33,730 nt of DNA from Colidextribacter sp. OB.20. Lineage in GTDB: Bacteria; Bacillota; Clostridia; Oscillospirales; Oscillospiraceae. The number at the start of each line of letters is the position of its first letter. The first letter of the stretch is position 1. The position numbers were made by a program, and so were the translations under genes. The stretch is taken from positions 1 to 33,730 of the forward strand of contig NZ_QWKG01000044.1 in NCBI RefSeq assembly GCF_009911595.1, in the 5' to 3' direction. Positions 16,020 to 23,763 of the stretch are shown here, piece after piece. Below the pieces are notes generated by a model that searched no databases, had not been told where the DNA came from, and saw only the letters and a list, made by a program, of their open reading frames with translations.

Positions 16020-16129
16020 TCGCCGTCACATTACGCGGCATTGAACAAAATCAAATTTGCATCATACTCTTGGCATGACCACATTGTGCTAACCTTCAGC
16101 TAGTTAGCCAGCTACCTCCTAACTTTATA

Positions 16130-16141
16130 GCACCTTATCTG
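16130..16141 (+). promoter_or_regulatory. extra copy of the att arm motif
   Basis: CACCTTATCT at 16131-16140 is identical to ten bases of the 12-bp att arm repeat. It lies in the probable promoter region of the TnpW-like/recombinase operon. It may be an additional binding site for the recombinase zinc ribbon. Chance cannot be excluded. Confidence 0.35.
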
Positions 16142-16285
16142 ACGCAAGCAGAACTCGTGCCGTAACTTTCTCCTACTTGACAATCCAAGCCCCTGCCAAG
16201 CTGAAGCAGGACTGTCCACTCATTTGTTTTATCGTAACATAGCTGGCAGTGGATGTCAATGTTCCGATAGTCATTTTTAGTTGAG

Positions 16286-16323
16286 AAAAAGCAAAGGGCC
16301 ATGCCTGGGGGCGTGGCTCTTTG
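16286..16323 (-). terminator. rho-independent terminator of the FtsK-like gene
   Basis: Read on the - strand, AAAGAGCCACGCC pairs with GGCATGGCCCTTT (two non-Watson-Crick positions) and is followed by GCTTTTTC. It starts 28 nt after the stop codon of the translocase gene. Confidence 0.75.
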
Positions 16324-16350
16324 TCATAACGTTGGTCAGTCGGCTTTGCA

Positions 16351-19155
16351 CTATGCACCAAAAGCATCTCTTATACTTGTTTCATTGACCCCTTTTCTTT
16401 TCAAAAAATCAATTACTTGGTCAGGAAGATCCTCAAAGCATTTAGGCAATACTTCCCATCCTAAATTGCCATTGAGTCTGTGAATTAAAGCCAACTTTTC
16501 CAATCGTTCTAGCAGCCTAACCGCTACATTGTTACCAATATGAAGATGTTTTTGGAGCTTATAATTGGCAATCTGCTTCTGAGGCAGTATCCATAAAATT
16601 GATTCCAATAAATTATCGTCTTCTGAACGAAAGCGTGTTTTTGGCATAAGCATACTGCTTTCGCTATCTGATTCTATAGAAAAGTGGTTTGGCTTCAACT
16701 CTCCAAGGCGAAAAGGATATTTATTATGCTGCACAAAGGTTTTTCTTATTTCTCCAAGGAGTTTTCTCGCATCGCTTTTTCCTATATATGATCCTTGCAA
16801 TCGCTTGTCAAGCTCCAGTCTGGAATCGAAGATCATTTGACCCTGTCCTATTAGTTTTTCAGCGCCAGACCTTCCTAATATAGCGTTTGAATTTTGATAG
16901 TGGGCGCACTTTAAGGCTATTCTATTAGTAATATTTGCAATATTTGATTTTTTCATGTACTCTTTAACAGGGTTCTGAGCTGCCAGCACGAAATGTATTT
17001 TCTGGTGCCTGCCAGTACTGAGCAAATCTGATATTGCGTTTTCAATATGATTGTTGTATTCCTTATTCTGTGTATTCGAAAATAGCCTGGGAAATTCGTC
17101 AATAACGCAAACAATATAGGGCAGTTCATCCAAATTTTTATTCTTTGCTCTACGTTTACTTTCCTCATACAGTGATAGGATTGCATTTGCTCCGGCAATC
17201 GGATCGGTAATGACTGTGGAAGACAAAAACGGTTGATCGTCAAACAAATTGAAGTCGGATTCTTCAACTCCCAGCAAGTCCAAGATCAATACGTTCACAT
17301 CACCAGTCCGATGCCTGTATGCTATGCTTGTCAGCAGACTTATCATGGCAACACTCTTTCCTGAATTGGTTGCCCCGCCCAATAACAGATGTGGAAATTC
17401 TTTCAAATCCTCTACACACATTTCCCCTGTATCATCGTAGCCTATAGCATAGGGGATTATCATTTTGCTTTCGGAAAACTTTTCGCTCCTTAGTATTTCT
17501 ATCAGGCTATTATCCTGTAAAGATTTCTTGGCAACGATGAGCCTTATTTTCGTTCTATCACTTAAATCAGTTCTAAAGTATTCATATTCTTTCAAACGCC
17601 TCTGGACAGTATCGGCATTTTTACTAATTTCAGCAATTTTCGTTTCATAAAGTGTGTCTACATTGAAGATATACCGATCTTCTTTTGTATCAGTCGGAAC
17701 TACGCGGATATGCACTTTCAAGGCTCTGAAGTGCTTTTCGATTTGCTTTGCCAGCCGTACCGCATCTTTATTTTTGATAGCTGAACCTATAGGCGTAGGA
17801 AGGTAACGGCGGTGAAGCTGAGCTAAATTTTTTTCGGATAGGTCTGATAGCCAATTTATTGCTTCGTTTTTGCTCTGCTGCAAAGGTTTTCCATTTTTCT
17901 GAACATATTCGATCTTTTCAGCGGCATCAAAAGTACACAATCGCAGGAAAACTCCTAAGTACTTTTTGAAAAAGAAGTTTAGGAATCCTATATTCTGTGA
18001 GTTTTTCACTGTCAGTGCTGGATACCGTTGGCTCGTTTGGTTCATGTAAAGGCCAATGTCATGTAAAAGCACGCTCCTTGTATTGGACGATAGCCTTACG
18101 GTTCCTTTTCTTATTGGGCGAATTGTATGCTTATCCATTTCCATAACAAGATCCAGAACCCACGATGCCAGCATTTGTTTGTTATCTCTTATCAGCCTGA
18201 GATACTCTCCGTCTATGTCAAAATCGGATAAATCAATATTAAAAACATTATCAAAGTTTTCCTTTATCATCGGGCAAACAAACACTGGAAGCACATTAAA
18301 TCTATCCTTCAAATCAAGGGCTCTTTTTTTCGTGGGAATATTGACAACTTCCCTAAGCAACGCATTATAATACCGCTCATTCTCATACCCAAGAACCAAA
18401 ACCGGACTGTCGGTATAATTATGAATCAACTCATCAATATCCTTTGCCGCAGATTGTGTAGGATAATAAATCTGGCTTTTGTACCCACAGCATCTATAAT
18501 CATACTCGTTCTTGTTGCAGTCCTTGTGCAAGCCAGAATTCACATCACATATTTCGATAATATCTATTATAAGCTGATATAATGCAGAAGCGCGGTCACA
18601 CGCTATCTGTAAAATGAACGGAGGGGAAATACCATCTCGATTCAGTATGGAGCTAAACAGTGAAGCAAGGCAATAGCTGAATAAAAACAGGGTAATTGGA
18701 CTAATCTCGTTTTCTTCATCGAAAAAGATGCCCCATATATCACTGAGGACATTTTCTGCTAACTCTGGATAATCCAGCTTTGCCGATTTTTTGCAATGCC
18801 CTTCGGGCGAATGAAGACATCGCAGAAGGCATGAGTTGCTCAAATAGTATTCATCATTGTGCCATCCAAACTCCCGTGATTCCAAGTAGGACAATATTCT
18901 ATTTGCATCATCATCTGCCGCCGCTTCGCTAAACAGCAGTAGAAACGCCTTTGTTTTTTCCAATGTCGGTTTTTTCGAAAGTTCTCCGCTATTATGGCAT
19001 CTCAGGAAATTAAGCACATATTGAGATAGGTCTTCAATTTCTTCATCTGAAAGGTCTTTCAAAAAATTGCAAAGCAACTCATGCCGTTGCTGAATAGTCT
19101 GATTCAACCTTCTGCGTTCCTGTTCGATATGACCGGCATCATAAAGTCCACCCAT
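16351..19155 (-). CDS. FtsK/SpoIIIE-family DNA translocase
   Basis: 934 aa. I chose the ATG at 19155 because AGGAGAGG lies just upstream; an in-frame ATG at 19176 precedes that site. The first ~560 residues are not recognised: soluble-looking, cysteine-containing, with one hydrophobic stretch (ITLFLFSYCLASLFSSIL, about 155-172). The motor follows: Walker A GGATNSGKSVAM (~593), Walker B YIVCVIDEFPRL (~683) and HFVLAAQNP (~723). Near the C-terminus a winged helix (KLQKHLHIGNNVAVRLLERL, ~870) resembles the FtsK gamma domain that reads orienting DNA sequences. This points to directed dsDNA pumping, as in chromosome segregation or AICE TraB transfer, rather than a T4SS coupling protein. Multiple N-terminal membrane helices are not evident. 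The gene is AT-richer than the ICE. Confidence 0.88.
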   Translation of the reverse strand: MGGLYDAGHIEQERRRLNQTIQQRHELLCNFLKDLSDEEIEDLSQYVLNFLRCHNSGELSKKPTLEKTKAFLLLFSEAAADDDANRILSYLESREFGWHNDEYYLSNSCLLRCLHSPEGHCKKSAKLDYPELAENVLSDIWGIFFDEENEISPITLFLFSYCLASLFSSILNRDGISPPFILQIACDRASALYQLIIDIIEICDVNSGLHKDCNKNEYDYRCCGYKSQIYYPTQSAAKDIDELIHNYTDSPVLVLGYENERYYNALLREVVNIPTKKRALDLKDRFNVLPVFVCPMIKENFDNVFNIDLSDFDIDGEYLRLIRDNKQMLASWVLDLVMEMDKHTIRPIRKGTVRLSSNTRSVLLHDIGLYMNQTSQRYPALTVKNSQNIGFLNFFFKKYLGVFLRLCTFDAAEKIEYVQKNGKPLQQSKNEAINWLSDLSEKNLAQLHRRYLPTPIGSAIKNKDAVRLAKQIEKHFRALKVHIRVVPTDTKEDRYIFNVDTLYETKIAEISKNADTVQRRLKEYEYFRTDLSDRTKIRLIVAKKSLQDNSLIEILRSEKFSESKMIIPYAIGYDDTGEMCVEDLKEFPHLLLGGATNSGKSVAMISLLTSIAYRHRTGDVNVLILDLLGVEESDFNLFDDQPFLSSTVITDPIAGANAILSLYEESKRRAKNKNLDELPYIVCVIDEFPRLFSNTQNKEYNNHIENAISDLLSTGRHQKIHFVLAAQNPVKEYMKKSNIANITNRIALKCAHYQNSNAILGRSGAEKLIGQGQMIFDSRLELDKRLQGSYIGKSDARKLLGEIRKTFVQHNKYPFRLGELKPNHFSIESDSESSMLMPKTRFRSEDDNLLESILWILPQKQIANYKLQKHLHIGNNVAVRLLERLEKLALIHRLNGNLGWEVLPKCFEDLPDQVIDFLKRKGVNETSIRDAFGA

Positions 19156-19406
19156 AAGCAAACCTCTCCTGTTCAATCAAGTGTAGCGGCGTCAGAATCC
19201 ACAAAGTAGCAGAGAGCCAATATACAAAAATACCCCTGACTTCTTTTGTTCTTCTTTCGCTTTTATATATATCCTAATAAATAGAATCAAAAAAGTCAAG
19301 ACGATTATGATAAAAAGCAAAAGAACAGAAGAACAGATAAGGATAGCCTGCCTGTTGAGCGCATGGCAAACACTTGTAACTATATATTCTTACCTTGACA
19401 TTAGCA

Positions 19407-19434
19407 CCCCCTGTGCCTTTAGCGGCACAGGGGG
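19407..19434. repeat. perfect 11-bp GC hairpin
   Basis: CCCCCTGTGCC and GGCACAGGGGG pair perfectly around the 6-nt loop TTTAGC. Neither strand has a T-run next to it, which argues against an ordinary terminator. A nick site or single-strand origin is possible because the element encodes a Rep-type initiator. Confidence 0.6.
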
Positions 19435-19460
19435 CATTACTGTGTGATGGAGGTATGAGA

Positions 19461-19577
19461 ATGACAGTTGCAAAAGGATATGCCAGAAGTATCAGAACGC
19501 CAGTTGCCCGCTCACCCAATAGCATAAAATGTGTGCAGATGTGTTTAGCACAAAATGTACGCACTTTGTATAGCTAA
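19461..19577 (+). CDS. possible 38-aa peptide
   Basis: ATG 7 nt after GGAGG, giving 38 residues that begin MTVAKGYARSIRTPVARSPN. It has no recognised family. The repeats at 19521-19563 lie inside its end, so the open frame may be incidental. Confidence 0.25.
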   Translation: MTVAKGYARSIRTPVARSPNSIKCVQMCLAQNVRTLYS

Positions 19578-19611
19578 AAGCGCAAGTTACCAATCACGCA
19601 TAAAATGAGGC
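19521..19611 (+). repeat. iteron-like direct repeats
   Basis: AGCATAAAATGTGTGCA (19521), AGCACAAAATGTACGCA (19547) and a shorter CGCATAAAATGAGG (19598). The first two agree at 14 of 17 positions and are 26 nt apart. They could be sites for the Rep-like protein or the Mor-like regulator. Confidence 0.4.
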
Positions 19612-19674
19612 CACTAACGCCTCTGGATTTATGCCGCTCTATGATGCTATACTTCGATTTGAGGGGGGATTTGT

Positions 19675-20010
19675 TTGACTGCGATTGATTTTGACCACAT
19701 AAATGACGAGATTGTTTATGAAATTTTCCAGGTAGACGGCAACGAGGCCGAGGCGTTGAGTGATACATATTTAGAGCTTTTTGAGTTAATCGGACGGGAT
19801 GCCATGCTCAAGCTGTATACTCACTTCCGAGGCGACAAGATTGATTGTCCCATGCGGCTGTACCGCCCGGAGTTTATTGCCGACCTTGCGGAGAAAGCGG
19901 CAGACAGGCGGGAACGTGCCAAGATTGCCAGAGCGGGGGGATACTCCGCAAGGGTAATCGAGCGACTGTTGAGCAAACGCCGTCAGGAGAACGCAGAGGA
20001 CGAAGAATAG
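19675..20010 (+). CDS. Mor-like transcriptional regulator
   Basis: 111 aa from TTG at 19675, preceded by GAGGGGGG. The middle (LFELIGRDAMLKLYTHFRG, then DKIDCPMRLYRPEFI) and the end (AKIARAGGYSARVIERLLSK) follow the plan of Mor/C family activators: a dimerising helix, a strand with a proline, then a helix-turn-helix. In Mu, Mor activates middle transcription. Here it lies beside the XRE repressor and the control region, so it may switch on element genes. The match is by pattern and moderate. Confidence 0.6.
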   Translation: MTAIDFDHINDEIVYEIFQVDGNEAEALSDTYLELFELIGRDAMLKLYTHFRGDKIDCPMRLYRPEFIADLAEKAADRRERAKIARAGGYSARVIERLLSKRRQENAEDEE

Positions 20011-20028
20011 GACCGCTGGCAAGCAGTC

Positions 20029-20376
20029 CTATTCTATACGCTTCAACTTCCGAACCCGGATTGATTTCTTTACAGCGTTGGCAGCTTCCAGCATAACGTA
20101 CATTTCATCAGGATCACAGTCGGCAAAGACCGTTTGAATATCTGCCATCAGGTGTGATTTTGAATCCTGTATGCTGTCGGAGAGCAATCTATCCACGCTG
20201 GTATGCAAAGCGTTGGCGATTTTGACAAGTGCCGGCAGGCTGATCTTTGTAGAAGCAACCTCCGTATGGGATATGTGCTGGCTGGTTAGTCCTACCATTT
20301 CCGCTAACTGTTCCTGGGATAGTCCGGCCGACATTCGAGCGGTGCGGATTCTCTGACCTAACAATTTATAGTCCAT
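20029..20376 (-). CDS. XRE-family repressor
   Basis: 115 aa. An N-terminal helix-turn-helix of the Cro/CI type is clear: LGQRIRTARMSAGLSQEQLA, then EMVGLTSQHISHTEVASTKI and LPALVKIANALHTSVDRLL. The C-terminal 45 residues (ADIQTVFADCDPDEMYVMLE) probably help dimerisation; no peptidase or metal site is seen. It is transcribed away from the zinc-ribbon membrane gene, and two 20-bp repeats in the shared upstream region are likely operators. It most probably keeps the element quiescent. Confidence 0.9.
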   Translation of the reverse strand: MDYKLLGQRIRTARMSAGLSQEQLAEMVGLTSQHISHTEVASTKISLPALVKIANALHTSVDRLLSDSIQDSKSHLMADIQTVFADCDPDEMYVMLEAANAVKKSIRVRKLKRIE

Positions 20377-20410
20377 TCCTATGACCTCGCCTAAAATGTG
20401 ATATTGGTAT

Positions 20411-20462
20411 TGTATAGGCGAATGAGCTATGATAAAATGGACTGTATAAGCGAATGAGTTAT
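20411..20462. promoter_or_regulatory. duplicated 20-bp operator in the divergent promoter region
   Basis: TGTATARGCGAATGAGYTAT occurs at 20411-20430 and 20443-20462, differing at two positions, 32 nt apart (about three helical turns). A -10-like TATACAAT for the XRE gene on the - strand overlaps the first copy. TATGAT (20428-20433) could serve the + strand gene. The arrangement fits cooperative repressor binding. Confidence 0.6.
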
Positions 20463-20501
20463 TAAAGGCGTTAAGCCGATATATTCAGAGAGGAGATACA
20501 T

Positions 20502-22235
20502 ATGTTTTGTCACAAGTGTGGAGCGCAGATAGCCAAAGGTGCGGCTTTCTGTCACAAATGCGGTACAAAGGCCGTGTATGCGGATACTTCGCAACACCCT
20601 ATGGATACCCGGGAGCCTATTGCTGAATCTCAACAGGCCAGCACAACGGACCCAGCGCCAACAATTACAGAGGATACCCAATCCCCTTCTGCTGGTAATA
20701 TTCCCAAATCAAACAGTGGAGTGCATAAGATCGCAAATATTGGCCGTATTCTCATGTGGGGTTCGCTGATATTGTTGGGTTTGATGTCTTTTGGGAACCT
20801 ACCGATTAGTCCGATCATTCCTTGTGTTGGAGTAGCAAGTGGCATCATATTGTCAGCTCTTGGAACAAAACCATTAGGCTTCTCCAAGATAATAGAATTG
20901 GTATCTGCCGTAATTCTGTTGGTGATAATTATGGCTTCTACATTATCATCCGGCAGGACAGGGGATAAGTATGTACAAATAGTCAGAGATGGTACTTTTG
21001 AAGCATATCCTCAAATGACTGTGGGCGAGGCGTTTGGCGGGTTTCTGGACAATCCGAAATGGGAATCTGGACTGTCAGATGATAATGTGAGATTCGTCAA
21101 TGTTACAGGCGAAGCACTTTATAATGATGAAGAGGTAGAGCTTGTCATACAGTTTATTGTAGATGAAAAAAGTGAAATGTTCCATTATAACGCCTGTGAA
21201 GTAGATGGTACTCCACAAAGCCCCCTTGTCTTCTGGGGGTTGCTTGAAGCCATCTATGGTGATCCAGCATCCAGTGGTGAGTCTTCTTCAAAGGGATTGG
21301 ATTCCCAAGGTAATCCTGACTTCATATCGGACAAGATAACGATTGGCGAAGCACAGTCCTACGATAACGAGTATGGAAATATTGAAGTGACCCTGAACTA
21401 TGCTACGTTTACAGACAAACTTGAGAACACATTGCTGGGAGGCTATATTTATCCTGATGAGGGCAATGTTTTCCTGTGGGCCGACGTTACGGTGCGCAAC
21501 ATTGGTACAGAAAAAGGAAGCCTGCTCACAGCCTGGAATACACTCGTTTTCGATGGAACATATGAATTTGAACACTATACTACCATAGGTGATGTGGCAG
21601 ACATCAATCCATTAACGGCCCCCACAGATGGAGCACTTGTATTCATGGTCCCAACCAGCATAATAAAATCGGACAAATCTTTGGTTCTCAATATCAATGA
21701 TGGTGCTGGTGAGGCCGTGATCTCCTACATCATCAGAGCTGGTGAAGGCACAAGTGGAAACGGCACCCCTTCCACATCACCAGAAGGAATGACAGCCAAT
21801 GATTTGACCTTTAGGGGTATTTCACTCACAGACTGGCTAGAATACTCTCCTGATACGATATATGACATTTTAGGCCAGCCTGACTATGGCACTCCTGTAA
21901 CAGGCGAGCTGTTATACGGCGGCACAGAATTTTTCGGATATACTGACGCTATTGCTTTTGAGGTCTACTCAGGCTCAATATCATCTGTTAGGGTGGCTCC
22001 TGATGGTGTGGAAATTAACGGAACCACATTAAGTAAAACCCGGACGGAGCTTGTTGAATTGTTAGGCGAAGCTGCCTATGAAGATAATTACTACGATGAA
22101 TCCGGAGACTTTCGGGATTACTATTTCATGCAATACGTTTATGGCGGAGGCGGAACAATTCTGCGCATAGAATTTCCCGATTCTAACAGCGTAGCAGATT
22201 CCATTCAAATCTATCGGTATACAGACGGTATCTAA
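20502..22235 (+). CDS. zinc-ribbon membrane protein with DUF4352-like domain
   Basis: 577 aa; ATG preceded by AGAGGAG. It starts with a double-CxxC zinc ribbon (MFCHKCGAQIAKGAAFCHKC). A Ser/Thr/Pro-rich linker and two or three membrane helices follow (ILMWGSLILLGLMSF, IPCVGVASGIILSALG, LVSAVILLVIIMASTL; about 83-150). A large, probably extracellular part follows. It includes an Ig-like DUF4352-type segment (NEYGNIEVTLNYATF, then GNVFLWADVTVRNIG) and a final beta-rich repeat region (DWLEYSPDTIYDILGQPDYG). This layout is common in Firmicutes sensors or surface proteins. It is divergent from the repressor and may be lysogeny-type cargo altering the host envelope. A hairpin terminator follows. 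Confidence 0.75.
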   Translation: MFCHKCGAQIAKGAAFCHKCGTKAVYADTSQHPMDTREPIAESQQASTTDPAPTITEDTQSPSAGNIPKSNSGVHKIANIGRILMWGSLILLGLMSFGNLPISPIIPCVGVASGIILSALGTKPLGFSKIIELVSAVILLVIIMASTLSSGRTGDKYVQIVRDGTFEAYPQMTVGEAFGGFLDNPKWESGLSDDNVRFVNVTGEALYNDEEVELVIQFIVDEKSEMFHYNACEVDGTPQSPLVFWGLLEAIYGDPASSGESSSKGLDSQGNPDFISDKITIGEAQSYDNEYGNIEVTLNYATFTDKLENTLLGGYIYPDEGNVFLWADVTVRNIGTEKGSLLTAWNTLVFDGTYEFEHYTTIGDVADINPLTAPTDGALVFMVPTSIIKSDKSLVLNINDGAGEAVISYIIRAGEGTSGNGTPSTSPEGMTANDLTFRGISLTDWLEYSPDTIYDILGQPDYGTPVTGELLYGGTEFFGYTDAIAFEVYSGSISSVRVAPDGVEINGTTLSKTRTELVELLGEAAYEDNYYDESGDFRDYYFMQYVYGGGGTILRIEFPDSNSVADSIQIYRYTDGI

Positions 22236-22245
22236 AATAAGCACT

Positions 22246-22279
22246 AATAGAGGGAGCGGCTATAGTCGCTCCCTCTATT
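22246..22279 (+). terminator. rho-independent terminator
   Basis: AATAGAGGGAGCG and CGCTCCCTCTATT form a perfect 13-bp stem around GCTATAGT, 11 nt after the stop of the zinc-ribbon membrane gene. The following run is only moderately T-rich. Confidence 0.75.
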
Positions 22280-22315
22280 GCTATTTCTACAAAATAGAGA
22301 AAGGAATATTTCATC

Positions 22316-22657
22316 ATGAAGAAAAAAGTCACAGAGCTGGTATTCACCCTCAATAAGCACAGCATGGCGCTGGCCTTCCGAAGCGGAACTCCGCCCAAGG
22401 CCAGGAGTACACTGATCGGGCCACCCAGCGCAAAACAACCACAGTCCGCAAAAGAGGCCTTGGATAACCTCAAAAGAGCTGCACACGGTCTGGCAGCGTC
22501 CACCCATGAGCTGCTTATGGAGTTCAATGATCTCGCCCAGGCAGCAAGGCTCAACAGCGGGGTGTTGCCGGATGTAAACGCCATCGCACAACAAGTATTA
22601 TCTGCGAGTGTCAATTCCCATTCTACAGGAGGCGGTACGGGTGAAGTTGATTCGTAA
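22316..22657 (+). CDS. 113-aa uncharacterised protein
   Basis: ATG 13 nt after GAAAGGAA. It begins MKKKVTELVFTLNKHSMALA and has a Pro/Lys-rich linker (RSTLIGPPSAKQPQSAKEAL). A helical region NLKRAAHGLAASTHELLMEF follows. No family is recognised. It overlaps the next gene's GTG start by 17 nt, implying coupling with the phosphatase. Confidence 0.6.
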   Translation: MKKKVTELVFTLNKHSMALAFRSGTPPKARSTLIGPPSAKQPQSAKEALDNLKRAAHGLAASTHELLMEFNDLAQAARLNSGVLPDVNAIAQQVLSASVNSHSTGGGTGEVDS

Positions 22658-23498
22658 AATCAAGGCTCCCTGTCCTAAGTGTCCGTACAAGCTGGGTCTG
22701 GTGCAGACAACAGCCAATCCCTGTCCCCAGTGTAGAGAGAACCGTTACCAAACCTATGAACGTTTCCAGCAGAGATTCCTTACGTTTGCGGAAAGGGGGG
22801 AAGCGATGATCTGCGTCGTATCTGACATTCACGGCTGCTATGATAAATACCGAGAATTATTAAAAGTCCTCTGCTTCGGGAAGAACGACACCCTCTATGT
22901 CCTGGGTGATGTGATTGACCGTGGGCCTGATGGCTTTCAAATTCTGCTGGATATGGCCCAGCGGCCCAATGTGGTAAACCTCATGGGGAACCACGAAGCA
23001 ATGTCTGTTGATGCGATCTCATACCTGCTTGGCGGCAAACTGACCTCAGAGGGTGACGGGAAAAAGGCTTTGAAACTATGGTTCTGCAATGGTGGCGATA
23101 TATCCCTATTTGACTTCCTTCAACTGGATTCTGAGCAGAAAAAGGTAATTTGGAGCTATCTGCTGGCAATGCCGCTCTACAAGGAGATCGAAGTCAATGG
23201 TAAGAGGTTTCTGCTGCTTCATGGAGGCTTGGACAACTTCTCTCCTGAGCGTCCATTGGAGGATTATGCCGCCGATGAAATCCTGTGGTGCCGCCCGAAT
23301 CCCGATACCACCTATTATGCGGACAGGTATGTTGTATTCGGGCATACTCCCGTTCAGCTTCTTACCGATGGGAAGGGAAGCGGCCCGGTGAAGATTTATC
23401 GCAATGAGAACGCTATCGACATCGACTGTGGCTGTGTGTTTCCCAATGGACGGTTGGGCTGTCTGTGTTTGGACACAATGGGAGAGATTTATGTTTGA
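22641..23498 (+). CDS. zinc-ribbon / metallophosphoesterase fusion
   Basis: 285 aa from GTG at 22641, which follows AGGAGG at 8 nt. Residues 1-50 hold CPKCPYKLGLVQTTANPCPQ plus C, a CxxC-CxxC zinc ribbon. From residue 56 comes a PPP-type phosphatase: CVVSDIHGCYDKY, LGDVIDRGPDG, LMGNHEAMS, LLLHGGLDNF and VFGHTPVQLL, with all metal-binding His/Asp/Asn residues. PphA/PrpE-like enzymes act on phosphoproteins or dinucleoside polyphosphates. An internal ATG at 22806 has its own GGGGGGAAG site, so a second product lacking the ribbon may be made. On a mobile element it might act in signalling or defence; the substrate cannot be read from the sequence. Confidence 0.85.
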   Translation: MKLIRKIKAPCPKCPYKLGLVQTTANPCPQCRENRYQTYERFQQRFLTFAERGEAMICVVSDIHGCYDKYRELLKVLCFGKNDTLYVLGDVIDRGPDGFQILLDMAQRPNVVNLMGNHEAMSVDAISYLLGGKLTSEGDGKKALKLWFCNGGDISLFDFLQLDSEQKKVIWSYLLAMPLYKEIEVNGKRFLLLHGGLDNFSPERPLEDYAADEILWCRPNPDTTYYADRYVVFGHTPVQLLTDGKGSGPVKIYRNENAIDIDCGCVFPNGRLGCLCLDTMGEIYV

Positions 23499-23589
23499 AG
23501 TATCGCATCACACCCTGTTTCAGCAATATATTCTCCAGGTATCAAAAAGAAAACGAGGTGGTTCATATTGTCCAAGAAAAAGATTCTGA
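23491..23589 (+). CDS. possible 32-aa basic peptide
   Basis: ATG overlaps the end of the phosphatase gene and is preceded by GGAGAG. The product begins MFEVSHHTLFQQYILQVSKR and is basic. It overlaps the next small ORF. It may be only the spacer carrying that ORF's ribosome binding site. Confidence 0.25.
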   Translation: MFEVSHHTLFQQYILQVSKRKRGGSYCPRKRF

Positions 23590-23690
23590 AAGCGATTCTG
23601 CTGGCCCTTTCTGTGCTGCTGACTGCGGTACAAAATTCTGATGGAAAGGGGGAACCTGAGAAGTTCGACCCTGATACGCACCTGGAATAG
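23568..23690 (+). CDS. 40-aa peptide with signal-like N-terminus
   Basis: TTG start 9 nt after GAGG. The peptide starts MSKKKILKAILLALSVLLTA: three lysines then a hydrophobic run, like a signal peptide or single membrane anchor. A short polar tail follows (QNSDGKGEPEKFDPDTHLE). There is no lipobox cysteine. The frame ends exactly at a terminator hairpin, which supports a real gene. Possible roles include a membrane-bound small regulator, pheromone precursor or toxin-like peptide; none is demonstrated. Confidence 0.5.
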   Translation: MSKKKILKAILLALSVLLTAVQNSDGKGEPEKFDPDTHLE

Positions 23691-23716
23691 AGGGCTTCCC
23701 ATGTGGGAGGCCCTCT
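23689..23716 (+). terminator. rho-independent terminator
   Basis: AGAGGGCTTCCCA pairs with TGGGAGGCCCTCT (one G-T pair), followed by TTCTCT. It starts within the stop codon of the 40-aa ORF. Confidence 0.7.
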
Positions 23717-23763
23717 TTCTCTGCGCCGGTTTGAAAATCTAAATCAATTTAGGAGGAACGATT

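Larger units (their letters stand above)
19156..19674. other. 519-bp control region between divergent genes
   Basis: It separates the leftward translocase gene from the rightward Mor-like gene. It holds an AT-rich stretch (19240-19330), a perfect GC hairpin (19407-19434), a possible small ORF (19461-19577) and three related AAAATG-centred repeats (19521-19611). Position and content would suit an origin of replication or transfer plus divergent promoters. This is inferred. Confidence 0.4.

Noticed and set aside
18056-18370. A 104-codon + strand frame inside the FtsK-like gene
   Set aside because: Antisense to a continuous 934-codon gene with a complete motor domain; composition is that of a shadow frame.
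19521-19611. CRISPR-like array
   Set aside because: Only three short, imperfect copies with irregular spacing, and no cas genes; iteron or operator sites are a better reading.
20411-20462. Attachment-site direct repeats
   Set aside because: Position between divergent genes and lack of a junction with other DNA favour operators.
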